Of a stretch of DNA of 41,461 nucleotides, positions 33,573 through 41,460 are shown piece after piece (the first letter of the stretch is position 1; each line of letters begins with the position of its first letter). Under the pieces are notes generated by a model that ran no database searches, was not told where the DNA came from, and was given only the letters and a program-made list of their open reading frames with translations. The position numbers and the translations under genes were made by a program. Source of the stretch: Bacteriovorax sp. (GTDB lineage: Bacteria > Bdellovibrionota > Bacteriovoracia > Bacteriovoracales > Bacteriovoracaceae). The stretch is from contig JACMRM010000031.1 of NCBI GenBank assembly GCA_014376445.1, forward strand, positions 1 to 41,461. Direction: 5' to 3'.

Positions 33573-34436
33573 CTACTTTTCCCATTTTGAAGGATTTAAA
33601 AGTCCTTTTTCATAGTTATTGATTTCTAAAATTTTTTCTTTTATTTTTTCTGATACATTTTTTTGAGCAGACATTAAATTTCTATCCAATTGCTCAATCG
33701 TATCAACTCCAAATACGATGCCATCGATGCAATCAAATGAATTAACGAATCCAAAACATAAATCCTCGACACTTAAGCCTTCGCTATTTCTGATAGCATG
33801 TAAAGATTCAAGTGCAGGCTTAAAACTTATCAAATTCCCTGTAAGTTGATTTATGTCCATATAAAAAATTCCTTGCAAAAAAATAGATCTCACATGAATT
33901 TCTTTTTTTAATTTTTTAGCCATTTCAAGTAATGCGATTTTTTTGGGATCTGAATCAAACAAATTAAATGGAAGTTGTATTGTATCGACCGCAGGGTCAT
34001 TGATTGCAATTTCTAATTCTTCATTGGAATACAAAGACACACCAATCTTTTTAATTAATCCCTGTGATTTTAATTCCTGAGAAATTTCATTTAAGTTTTT
34101 AAGTTTTTTATAATCATTGAATCGGTGAAACGAGTAACCTTCAATTGAAGTGCTGCTTAATCTTTTAAGAGATTCATTTAAATGACCGATAATTGTTTCA
34201 GATTCATTTTCAAGAATAAACTTACTCATGATATTGAATTTATCGCCAAATTCACTTGAGTAATCTTCTAATACTTCCAGAGCATCGCCATACAGGTCTG
34301 AGGTATCTAGGTCTCTGATATTAAGTTCATAGGCCTTATTTAGTATTTTAAAAATTTCTTCACGACTGGCCTTCCCAATAGAATTATTAATTCCATACTC
34401 AAGACCAAATTGAACTGTTCCTAAAATTAATTTCAA
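33573..34436 (-). CDS. Aldo/keto reductase
   Basis: NAD(P)H-dependent aldo/keto reductase of 287 residues. The catalytic tetrad is intact: D44 and Y49 in LDTSDLYG, K72 in IMSKFIL and H104 in GYSFHRF. The start is TTG at 34436, overlapping the preceding stop as TTGA, with GGAG 6 bases upstream, so it is coupled to the GNAT protein. Next comes the aminomutase-like gene after 1 bp. A keto group made by the dehydratase or the aminotransferase may be its substrate. AKR members next to nonulosonate genes are known but their roles are mostly untested, so the reaction is not assigned. Confidence 0.85.
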   Translation of the reverse strand: MKLILGTVQFGLEYGINNSIGKASREEIFKILNKAYELNIRDLDTSDLYGDALEVLEDYSSEFGDKFNIMSKFILENESETIIGHLNESLKRLSSTSIEGYSFHRFNDYKKLKNLNEISQELKSQGLIKKIGVSLYSNEELEIAINDPAVDTIQLPFNLFDSDPKKIALLEMAKKLKKEIHVRSIFLQGIFYMDINQLTGNLISFKPALESLHAIRNSEGLSVEDLCFGFVNSFDCIDGIVFGVDTIEQLDRNLMSAQKNVSEKIKEKILEINNYEKGLLNPSKWEK

Positions 34437-35386
34437 CTTGACTCCAAACTTACTTCAAAAAAATTCTGAATTCTCACTTCTGAAGAAAGCCCTCTTTTAA
34501 ATTTTGCAATGGCTTCTTCTTTCTCATTAGCAAATTCAAGTCCTGTCTTTCCAAGGTTAAATGTTTTAAGTCCCAATTCTTTAGCATGCATGATTGCTTT
34601 AACCATGATTGCGTGGCCGATTGGTTTTTTATCAAACATCAAACCTCTGTCATTCACAGCTACACCGTAAAAAGCTTCGCTTTGGCCAACCAAGATTAAT
34701 ACACCGGCAACAAGTTTATTTTCCAGATAACCTAATTCCAGGAATGCATTTCCTTGTTTAATCATTTCAAATTGCAAATCCCAGGTTTGTTTGGATCTAG
34801 TTTCCTTACCTGAAACTTGGATATGAAATTCTCGAAAAGAATCGAACGCTTCGTAATTACAATTATTCAAATCAATTCGAACAAATTTCATTTCACGATT
34901 TCCCCAGTTAATCAATGAGCGAAAACTTCTTCTCATTCCCTTTCTAATGATTTCGTATGAGCAGGATAAATTTATGAACGATTCGTAATAAGAATTCATT
35001 TTAAATGGTAATTTCTGAAGGCCTGAAAATAAACTGGTATCGAAGAATAGACTAAGTTTAGTAATCTCTTTATTTTCTAGTTTTTTTTCAAAAAAACTTA
35101 AAAGCACTTGATAAAGTTCAAACTGATCATCGGCCCCTAGATCTTCTTTCCAAAAAATTTTTATGGGTGAATTAAAAAAAGTCATCACATTATCTTCTTC
35201 AGTGTAGAAGAATAAACCTTTCAAAACTTCTTCTTTAATTAACAATCCAACTCGAGGAACCATGCCTGCATTATAAGCTGCAGAGTATTCAATTGATTTA
35301 ACTGAAAATGCATATACTTTTTTTGCATCTGGAATTTCCTCCAAGTACTGCTGAAAATTGCTGGTATCTATTTTGAGTTGATACAT
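34433..35386 (-). CDS. FemAB/GNAT-fold acyltransferase
   Basis: A 317-residue protein with a tandem-GNAT layout. A core around 180-285 includes GKETRSKQTW, LELGYLENKLVAGVLIL and IGHAIMVKAIMHAKELGLKTFNLGKTG, typical of the BioF2-like acetyltransferase or FemAB group. FemAB proteins transfer aminoacyl groups from tRNA; the shorter relatives in glycan loci acylate sugar amines. Its TAATG junction with pseB (1-bp overlap at 35386) and the absence of a canonical PseH make it the prime candidate for acylating the 4-amino group of the PseB-derived sugar, perhaps with something other than acetyl. This is inference from position. Confidence 0.72.
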   Translation of the reverse strand: MYQLKIDTSNFQQYLEEIPDAKKVYAFSVKSIEYSAAYNAGMVPRVGLLIKEEVLKGLFFYTEEDNVMTFFNSPIKIFWKEDLGADDQFELYQVLLSFFEKKLENKEITKLSLFFDTSLFSGLQKLPFKMNSYYESFINLSCSYEIIRKGMRRSFRSLINWGNREMKFVRIDLNNCNYEAFDSFREFHIQVSGKETRSKQTWDLQFEMIKQGNAFLELGYLENKLVAGVLILVGQSEAFYGVAVNDRGLMFDKKPIGHAIMVKAIMHAKELGLKTFNLGKTGLEFANEKEEAIAKFKRGLSSEVRIQNFFEVSLESS

Positions 35387-36396
35387 TAGTATGTAAAGCT
35401 CGGATCCACGTATGTCTTAATAAGAGTTCTTAAGTCGTCTGCATCGACCCATTCAGTGTTAGTTTCAGAATTATATTTAAATCCTTCAGGAACTTTTTTA
35501 GCATTGAAAGTTTTAATCCACTTATCCATATCCCATAGATTTACAGATGGTGCGATTACATAATATTTTCCGCAATCGTAAGTAGACATAGCGTCTGTCT
35601 CTGAAATCATTTCCTCGTGAAGTTTTTCTCCTGGGCGAATGCCTATGACTTCAACTTTACAATTAGGAGCTACGGCCTTAACGACTTCATTAATTTTATA
35701 TGAAGGAATTTTAGGTACGAATAATTCTCCCCCCCAGGCATTCTTGATTGCATACATAACCATATCTACACCTTCTTCAAGTGTTATATTAAAACGGGTC
35801 ATACTCTCGTGAGTTACTGGAAGAATTCCATCTTTTCTTTTATTTAAAAAGAAAGGAACGACTGATCCCCTCGAACCAAGTACATTTCCATAACGAACGA
35901 CTGAAAATTTTAAATTACGGTTTCCTTTAATGTTGTTAGCAGCAATAAACAATTTATCTGAACAAAGTTTTGTAGCACCATAAAGATTAATAGGCGCACA
36001 TGCTTTATCAGTAGAAAGGGCCACGACTGTTTGAACACCACAATCTAAAGCAGCATTCACAACATTTTCTGCACCATTAATATTTGTATTGATACATTCG
36101 ATAGGATTGTATTCAGCAATTGGAACATGTTTAAGTGCAGCTGCATGAATGATTACATCAATATTTTCGCATGCTCTTTTTAGTCTTTCAGCATTTCTTA
36201 CGTCTCCAATAAAAAAACGAAGTTGAGGATATTTATTATCAGGAAACATCTGGGCCATTTCATATTGCTTTAATTCATCACGAGAATAAACAACAACACG
36301 CTTTACACCTGGATAATCTCTAAAAATCGTTTCAATAAATTTTTTACCGAATGAACCTGTACCACCAGTAACCAGAATACTCTTACCATTTAACAT
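35386..36396 (-). CDS. pseB: UDP-GlcNAc 4,6-dehydratase (5-inverting)
   Basis: Extended-SDR enzyme of 336 residues, first in the pseudaminic acid route, turning UDP-GlcNAc into UDP-2-acetamido-2,6-dideoxy-L-arabino-hexos-4-ulose. TGGTGSFG at 10-17 binds the cofactor, and KKFIETIFRDYPG follows as in PseB. STDKACAPINLYGATK gives the catalytic Asp-Lys-Tyr (D130, K131, Y139), the variant triad of FlaA1/PseB enzymes. VVRYGNVLGSRGSV and IRPGEKLHE are also family phrases. The start has AGGA 7 bases upstream. The 106-bp gap before it contains an AT-rich ATAATAATA at about 36421-36430, so it may have its own promoter inside the minus-strand block. Confidence 0.93.
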   Translation of the reverse strand: MLNGKSILVTGGTGSFGKKFIETIFRDYPGVKRVVVYSRDELKQYEMAQMFPDNKYPQLRFFIGDVRNAERLKRACENIDVIIHAAALKHVPIAEYNPIECINTNINGAENVVNAALDCGVQTVVALSTDKACAPINLYGATKLCSDKLFIAANNIKGNRNLKFSVVRYGNVLGSRGSVVPFFLNKRKDGILPVTHESMTRFNITLEEGVDMVMYAIKNAWGGELFVPKIPSYKINEVVKAVAPNCKVEVIGIRPGEKLHEEMISETDAMSTYDCGKYYVIAPSVNLWDMDKWIKTFNAKKVPEGFKYNSETNTEWVDADDLRTLIKTYVDPSFTY

Positions 36397-36502
36397 TTTT
36401 CGTTCCTAAACTTTGGGTCATATAATAATAGTATTAAATTTTTATCATTTGCGGATCACTATGGAAAATAGGATTTTTAACACCCAAGACGCTGGTTGTT
36501 AT

Positions 36503-37165
36503 TTAGAGTTCAGCAATTACTGTTACAGGGGCCCCATCTGCATTCCTGACAAGCATTGGAGACACTGTTATCTTCTTCGGCTGGGCCTCTAAAAGATCAA
36601 GTTTCATATCTTCAATAACTCTCAGAGGTTGATTTTCTCCCTCTGTCCCAAGGAATTCTTTGTGAGCAATCCTTCCTAAAGGTCTATTGGGAAAGGAAGT
36701 AATTGATATAAAATCAAAACCAACCACTTTCAGAGCAGGGCGGTTTTTTCTTAGCCATTTTGCAAGATCAGGAGAGAGCCCTGGACCATTTGACCAATAT
36801 AGAGAAGTGTTGCGATGCTGCTGAAAATTAGTTTTTATTAGCAAGATGTCACATTGCTGTGGAATAAAATCAAATTCAGCGCCAGGTGTAATAATTTGAT
36901 TTTCACGAACTTCGATAGAGAGTAAATACGGAGACGTAAAAATCCAGTCAGAGGCTTCAAATTGATCGAGTCGTTTGCCTAAATCATCAAAGTGGGATGG
37001 AAGATCAATATGCGTTCCTACATGATTTGATAGAATCCATTGTTGAGAATTTGAAGTCGCACCTTGTGAGATTTCACTCACGTGCTTAGCTTCAAAAGAT
37101 TTTACTCCACCGTATCCGGGAGTTAGCTCATCTAAAAAATGGCTTAAAAAAATTATTTTATTCAT
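36503..37165 (-). CDS. Cyclase-family (kynurenine-formamidase-like) metal hydrolase
   Basis: Protein of 220 residues in the cyclase family that includes KynB formamidases and polyketide cyclases. The signature NHVGTHIDLPSHF at 47-59 supplies the metal ligands (H48, H52, D54, H58). The reaction in this family is usually amide or lactone/ester hydrolysis at a metal centre. Here it follows the KdsB-like gene with a 1-bp overlap and precedes the gap before pseB. Hydrolysis of an N-formyl group or lactone on a sugar acid would fit, but that is inference. Tryptophan degradation is unlikely because no other kynurenine gene is present. Confidence 0.8.
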   Translation of the reverse strand: MNKIIFLSHFLDELTPGYGGVKSFEAKHVSEISQGATSNSQQWILSNHVGTHIDLPSHFDDLGKRLDQFEASDWIFTSPYLLSIEVRENQIITPGAEFDFIPQQCDILLIKTNFQQHRNTSLYWSNGPGLSPDLAKWLRKNRPALKVVGFDFISITSFPNRPLGRIAHKEFLGTEGENQPLRVIEDMKLDLLEAQPKKITVSPMLVRNADGAPVTVIAEL

Positions 37166-37941
37166 TACTTTATATACGCTTTAAGGAGAGGATCATTTTG
37201 CATAAAAGCTGATGCTTTTTTCAAATCATTAGGAGTATCGACGGCCTGACTTTCATTAACAATTTTTACCATGAAAATTGGATCATCATTTTCAAGCACT
37301 CTGTTCATATCAACTGACTCTACTTCCTCAAGCATCGTTGGCGCGAGTTCAGAGTATTTAATTAAATAATCACGGGTAAAAGAAATTACGCAAACTTGTT
37401 TATACATTGGAAAATTTTTTCCACCTTTTTTCCATGAAGGTATCGCTTCACGAGAAAAGTAGATTGCATTTGAACCTTTGCTTAAAACGACTTTTACACA
37501 ATTTGGATCTTCGTGTTCTTCTTTCGTTTTAATTTCACTGTAAAGATTAACTAGTGAAATTTTCTCATTAGTTAAAATAGGAGCAACGGATGCTTCAATC
37601 ATTGACGGAACAACCATTGGCTCATCACCTTGAATCATAACGATAGCATCGTATTTACAATTATTTTCTATCTCGATTTTAAGTAAGGCTTCGTATGTTC
37701 TCTCAGTGCATCTCTCATGAGTGTCCTTAGTCATCACAGCTTTTCCACCAATGGACTGAACGTAATCAAAAATAACTTTGTCACATGTTGCTACATAAAC
37801 ATCGTCAACAGTCTCACAAAGTTTAGTTCTTAAATAAACATGTCCAATCATGGGCATACCAAGAATTTCGGCCATCGGTTTACCTGGAAAACGTGAACTT
37901 CCCATTCTCGCGGGGATAATTGCTACTGATCTTTTTTTCAT
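37165..37941 (-). CDS. KdsB-like CMP-sugar-acid synthetase
   Basis: Nucleotidyltransferase of 258 residues (KdsB is ~250). IPARMGSSRFPGKPM at 9-23 is the CTP-binding signature, with MIQGDEPMV at 102-110. HERCTERTYEA at 75-85 stands where KdsB has its S-G-T-D-R motif, so this part of the sugar site is changed. It should activate a 2-keto-3-deoxy sugar acid with CTP, not necessarily KDO. The companions are not KdsA or KdsD but an HpcH/HpaI aldolase, an SDR and a HAD phosphatase in the same operon. The start overlaps the HAD stop by 4 bp (37938-37941). This is a second CMP-activating gene besides the SpsF-like one at 23598. Confidence 0.85.
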   Translation of the reverse strand: MKKRSVAIIPARMGSSRFPGKPMAEILGMPMIGHVYLRTKLCETVDDVYVATCDKVIFDYVQSIGGKAVMTKDTHERCTERTYEALLKIEIENNCKYDAIVMIQGDEPMVVPSMIEASVAPILTNEKISLVNLYSEIKTKEEHEDPNCVKVVLSKGSNAIYFSREAIPSWKKGGKNFPMYKQVCVISFTRDYLIKYSELAPTMLEEVESVDMNRVLENDDPIFMVKIVNESQAVDTPNDLKKASAFMQNDPLLKAYIK

Positions 37942-38636
37942 TTTCTAGCCTCGTTATCTTTAGTTATAATATTATTAAGTTCATTTAAGTTCCCGACAGT
38001 AAGATAAAAATGATCTTCAACATCCTTTCTGTCTTCCCATTCTGTAAAATCTTTCATAAAAATAAAATTCATCTTAAAATCGATAGCACTCTGATAATCG
38101 GTATAAGAATCTCCAATGAAAATTCCTTTGCCCTTAATTTTACCATGTTCTTTTAAAGAATTTAGATTTTGCTTTTTATTTTTTGGAGATCCAAGTACTG
38201 CTTCAAAATACTCTTCAATGTTAGTTCGTTTTACTATTGCCTGGACTTCAGTTTCAGCTGCTCCGGAAACAATGAAACATTTTTTACCGGTCTTTTTTAA
38301 AGTCTGAAGTAAGCTTAAAGATCCCTCCGTTAACTCCAGTAACTCTAAAGCATCTGCAATAAAAGTTGTAAAACGGCTTACAAGTAATTCTGTTTTACTC
38401 TTGATTTCATTTTCGTTTTCTAATTTGATTATATTTCTAAGGAAATAATCAAACTTCCCCCATCGGGAAACACCACCATGGAATTTATGATATTCGATAA
38501 ATTCTTTTTTTTCTTTCTCTGAAAACTCAGATATTGAATCTAAAAAAATTTGCGTTTTGAGTGGAGTGGAATTAACCAGGACTCCATCAAAATCAAAAAT
38601 TACAAAATCAAAATCTTTACTATTTATTTTTGTCAC
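37938..38636 (-). CDS. HAD-family phosphatase
   Basis: HAD hydrolase of 232 residues from GTG 38636. Motif I is IFDFDGVLVNS at 13-23 (nucleophile D15, acid D17), a helical cap follows, then FIVSGAAETEV (motif II), a Lys in LGSPKNKK (motif III) and FIGDSYTDYQSA (motif IV). The phosphoglycolate-phosphatase-like subfamily handles small sugar phosphates. In context it could dephosphorylate a ulosonate-8- or -9-phosphate before the KdsB-like step, as KdsC does. A longer TTG start at 38684 would overlap the SDR gene by 65 bp. The GTG has GGAAGAGA upstream and a 17-bp overlap. Confidence 0.82.
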   Translation of the reverse strand: MTKINSKDFDFVIFDFDGVLVNSTPLKTQIFLDSISEFSEKEKKEFIEYHKFHGGVSRWGKFDYFLRNIIKLENENEIKSKTELLVSRFTTFIADALELLELTEGSLSLLQTLKKTGKKCFIVSGAAETEVQAIVKRTNIEEYFEAVLGSPKNKKQNLNSLKEHGKIKGKGIFIGDSYTDYQSAIDFKMNFIFMKDFTEWEDRKDVEDHFYLTVGNLNELNNIITKDNEARK

Positions 38637-39498
38637 TGTGATAAATCTCTTCCATGACTCCCAGAAGCCCCTGCCCCAAATCAACTTGTAGCTGAGGGAC
38701 CATTTTTCTTCCTGGTTTTGGATTAAAACTATAAGGTGTCATAATGTAATGGGACGAACCTAAGCCCGGATCTTCACTTATTATATCAACATTTTTATGG
38801 AGCATTTCTTTGATCATTTTTAAAACATCACCAACTTCATAAAGTTGTGAACCAGTGAGAATTATATTTTGATTAATGTATTCAGATTTTAAAATTTCAA
38901 CACTGGCCAATGCAGCGTCTTCTACGTGAATGTATTCACGTTTCGCTTTTAGATCGCCTTTATAGACAATTTTATCATTCTTAATTGCACTTTCCACAAA
39001 ACGGAAAATTCCATTTCGTTTATCTGCTCTTCCACCATAAAGTGAACCATATCTTAAAATGGTATAATCGAGGCCATAGGTTTGAGCATAAGTTTCAACA
39101 TAATCTTCGCTCGCCTGCTTACTCGCTCTATAGAACGAACCTGTTTTGCTATACACGTACATTGTGGAAGCAAAAATAAATCTCTTAACGCTAGCCAGTC
39201 TGCAAGCTTCAAGAATATTTACATTTCCTAAAATATTATATTTAACTGTCTCAATCGGAAGATTTTTTGCTTCATCGATGTCCGCAATACCAGCGAAGTT
39301 GAAAACTGCGGTAGCACCTTTTACTGCATTTACAACCTGATCCAGATTTAAGATGTCACCAATGATTATTTCCTGACCTTCTTTCTTGTAAGCAGAATCC
39401 TTAGCATCAAAAATAACTACTTCATAACCAGCATGATGTAACTTATCTGCAACATGGGAACCTAAAAAACCTGACCCACCAAAAACTACAACTTTCAT
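38620..39498 (-). CDS. NAD-dependent epimerase/dehydratase (extended SDR)
   Basis: Extended SDR of 292 residues. FGGSGFLGSH at 6-15 binds NAD(P), IFASTMYVYS supplies the catalytic Ser (S111) and FYRASK supplies Tyr and Lys (Y123, K127). LRYGSLYGGRAD is the usual downstream substrate segment. The length is slightly short for nucleotide-sugar epimerases (310-340). The substrate may be a sugar or sugar-acid precursor of the KdsB-like branch. It overlaps the aldolase stop as ATGA (39495-39498). Whether it epimerises, dehydrates or reduces cannot be read from the sequence. Confidence 0.85.
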   Translation of the reverse strand: MKVVVFGGSGFLGSHVADKLHHAGYEVVIFDAKDSAYKKEGQEIIIGDILNLDQVVNAVKGATAVFNFAGIADIDEAKNLPIETVKYNILGNVNILEACRLASVKRFIFASTMYVYSKTGSFYRASKQASEDYVETYAQTYGLDYTILRYGSLYGGRADKRNGIFRFVESAIKNDKIVYKGDLKAKREYIHVEDAALASVEILKSEYINQNIILTGSQLYEVGDVLKMIKEMLHKNVDIISEDPGLGSSHYIMTPYSFNPKPGRKMVPQLQVDLGQGLLGVMEEIYHSDKNK

Positions 39499-40271
39499 AT
39501 TAATCCTTTTAACTCTGAATTTACATTTGCTGAAATATGCAAAAATGTCCCATCAATCGAATAAGGTAAAAATTTATACCCTTCCTGAATTTTCATTTTC
39601 AATTGAGCAATCTCTGGTTTTACAACATGGAAACCCATGGTCTTTTTTGCTTTTAAACATTTTTCTTTGAAAGTTTGTAATGCTTTTAAAAAATCCGGGT
39701 GGTCAAACTGGCCGGTTATTCCCATGGAAGCTGATAAATCATATGGTCCGATCATTAATGCATCCACTGCTTTGACTGTTAGAATTTCATCCAAATTGTT
39801 AATTGCATTGATATGCTCGATTTGTGCCACAATGGTGAGGGAGTTATTAATTGCACCATAGTAACTTTCAAAATTTTTTCCATAAGTATTGGCCCGAGAA
39901 AAACCTACACCTCTGATACCTAGAGGAGGATATTGCATTTCAGTGATTATATCTTGAAGCTGTTTAGCAGACTCAATCATCGGAACAATAATTCCAGTCG
40001 CTCCTGCATCAAGGGCAGTTTTAACATCTTTTCTTGTTCCCACGGCCAGTCTCACGAATGGTTGAGAACCGTGAAGTTCAATGGCCCTGAAAACATCCGG
40101 GAGCTCTCCTGGACTAAATGAACCATGTTCTAAATCAATGGCAATCCATTCATATCCCGATTGAGCTAATATTTCCGCTATAGATGGATGCGATATCTGC
40201 ATCCAGGTTCCTACAGAGACTTCTCCGTTTCTAATTTTCGTCTTTAATTTTTTTGCATTTTCTAAATTCAT
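39495..40271 (-). CDS. HpcH/HpaI family aldolase
   Basis: Class II metal-dependent pyruvate aldolase-type TIM barrel of 258 residues. AIDLEHG at 44-50 is the family active-site motif (Glu-His dyad). PFVRLAVG follows (Arg binding the keto-acid carboxylate), then GIIVPMIESA (93-102), IEHINAINNLDEI (E152 as metal ligand) and IGPYDLSASMG (174-184). These enzymes reversibly add pyruvate to aldehydes, giving 4-hydroxy-2-oxo acids. Beside a KdsB-like synthetase the synthetic direction would make a 3-deoxy-2-keto sugar acid; aromatic degradation is unlikely. It is 2 bp downstream of the dehydrogenase gene. Confidence 0.87.
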   Translation of the reverse strand: MNLENAKKLKTKIRNGEVSVGTWMQISHPSIAEILAQSGYEWIAIDLEHGSFSPGELPDVFRAIELHGSQPFVRLAVGTRKDVKTALDAGATGIIVPMIESAKQLQDIITEMQYPPLGIRGVGFSRANTYGKNFESYYGAINNSLTIVAQIEHINAINNLDEILTVKAVDALMIGPYDLSASMGITGQFDHPDFLKALQTFKEKCLKAKKTMGFHVVKPEIAQLKMKIQEGYKFLPYSIDGTFLHISANVNSELKGLI

Positions 40272-40273
40272 TA

Positions 40274-41263
40274 TTAAACCTTTAAGAGGGAGATTTCTTT
40301 ATCAAGATCAACCGGAGAAATTAGTGGTTCATCTTTAAAAAAATGAATAACATCTTCCACTGTTTCTTTTTCCATTCTTTTACGAGCCTCAACCGAACAT
40401 GAACCCATGTGCTGAGTGAGAATCACTTTTTCTGAATTACAGAACTCACCAAAGTAAGGCTCTTTATTAAAAACATCCAGTCCTGCACCAGCAACATGCC
40501 CGGAATTAAGAAATTTAATCAAATCACTTTCATTAATGATTCCACCTCTTGCTGTATTAATCAGTAAAATATCTCTCTGCATTTTAGAAAGTACATCTTC
40601 AGTAATTAAGTTTTCAGTTTTAGGTGTTTTTGGAACGTGTAGTGAAATTATTTCTGACTGTGTAACCAGCTCATCAAAAGAAACTTGAAAAATATTCAAA
40701 CCAAGATTTTTCAATTGTTGAATTTCATCTTTTTTATCTAATATATCGTTCACAAGAATTTTTACGGGTTTAAACGGTGATAGCATTTCAGCAACTCTTA
40801 AACCAATTCTTCCAAAACCTAAAAGACCAATTGTTTGCTCATTTAAACTTTTTCCTTCGAAACGTTGCCAGCCTTTATTTCTAATAGCTTTATCGGCAGT
40901 GTGAATTTGTCTCGTGAGAGAAATCATCATTCCTAAAGTTAATTCTGCAACAGCATCAGTAACAGCATCGGGCGTGTAACAAACTTTTATTCCTTTATCT
41001 TTACAAATTTGCAAAGGAACAGAATCAAGACCGATTCCAATTCTGGCAATAAGTTTTAAAGTTTGGCTCTTTTCAATTAAAAATGAGAGGTCCTCGGTGC
41101 CAACAATAACGGCTGTAGCATCATGAGCAAGCTCATAGAGCTCTTCACCACTTAATTTTCTGCCCTTATCATTTAATTTAAATTCAAGGCCACTCTGTCT
41201 TAAAATATTAAGAGGCTCTGAGGATGTACGAGAAAATGGAAATGTTGAAACTACTACTTTCAA
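40274..41263 (-). CDS. D-isomer-specific 2-hydroxyacid dehydrogenase (SerA-like)
   Basis: NAD-dependent dehydrogenase of 329 residues. GLLGFGRIGLRVAEML (146-161) is the dinucleotide-binding motif, and the catalytic Arg, Glu and His are R239 in NTARGGI, E268 in DVFNKEPY and H285 in TQHMGSCS. It lacks the C-terminal ACT domain of biosynthetic SerA, which suggests a pathway-specific 2-hydroxy/2-keto acid conversion instead of serine supply. The TTG at 41263 has AGGGTGG 8 bases upstream and gives the family-like N-terminus MKVVVSTFPF. A GTG at 41320 would add 19 residues without such a site. It may supply or reduce the keto acid used by the aldolase two bases downstream. Confidence 0.86.
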   Translation of the reverse strand: MKVVVSTFPFSRTSSEPLNILRQSGLEFKLNDKGRKLSGEELYELAHDATAVIVGTEDLSFLIEKSQTLKLIARIGIGLDSVPLQICKDKGIKVCYTPDAVTDAVAELTLGMMISLTRQIHTADKAIRNKGWQRFEGKSLNEQTIGLLGFGRIGLRVAEMLSPFKPVKILVNDILDKKDEIQQLKNLGLNIFQVSFDELVTQSEIISLHVPKTPKTENLITEDVLSKMQRDILLINTARGGIINESDLIKFLNSGHVAGAGLDVFNKEPYFGEFCNSEKVILTQHMGSCSVEARKRMEKETVEDVIHFFKDEPLISPVDLDKEISLLKV

Positions 41264-41352
41264 AAAACGACCACCCTGGCTGGGGATTACTGTTAACTTT
41301 CTATAACACAATTGTGCCACTTTCGTTGTAGTTGGAGAAGCAAAGTATGCTC

Positions 41353-41460
41353 TTAGACTGAAAACTTCCTCTTCATAAGAATATTCATTCCGAAAGACAC
41401 AATTGGCAGACTCGCTCGCTCAAATTCTCCGGGGTAAATGACTAATTCTGCGCCTGTGCC
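41353..41460 (-). CDS. C-terminal end of an upstream minus-strand gene, cut by the window edge
   Basis: On the minus strand an open frame enters at 41460 and runs 35 codons to a TAA at 41353-41355. The tail has a protein-like composition, including ELVIYPGEFERASLPIVSFG and ending NILMKRKFSV. It ends 89 bases before the dehydrogenase start, on the same strand. I do not recognise the family; a C-terminal end of a methyltransferase or other small enzyme is possible. The gap to the next gene shows no clear terminator. Confidence 0.45.
   Translation of the reverse strand, partial: GTGAELVIYPGEFERASLPIVSFGMNILMKRKFSV

Noticed and set aside
36479-36500. Imperfect hairpin after the cyclase-family gene as a terminator
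   Set aside because: The stem has one mismatch over 8 bp and no T run follows on the minus strand, so termination is not supported.
37165-37941. Naming the cytidylyltransferase kdsB for KDO synthesis
   Set aside because: The SGTDR-type motif is changed, no KdsA, KdsC or KdsD is nearby, and the operon partners point to another sugar acid.
39495-40271. PEP mutase and a phosphonate pathway
   Set aside because: The protein has the HpcH/HpaI motifs DLEHG and GPYDLSASMG and lacks the E-D-K-x5-N-S motif of PEP mutase.
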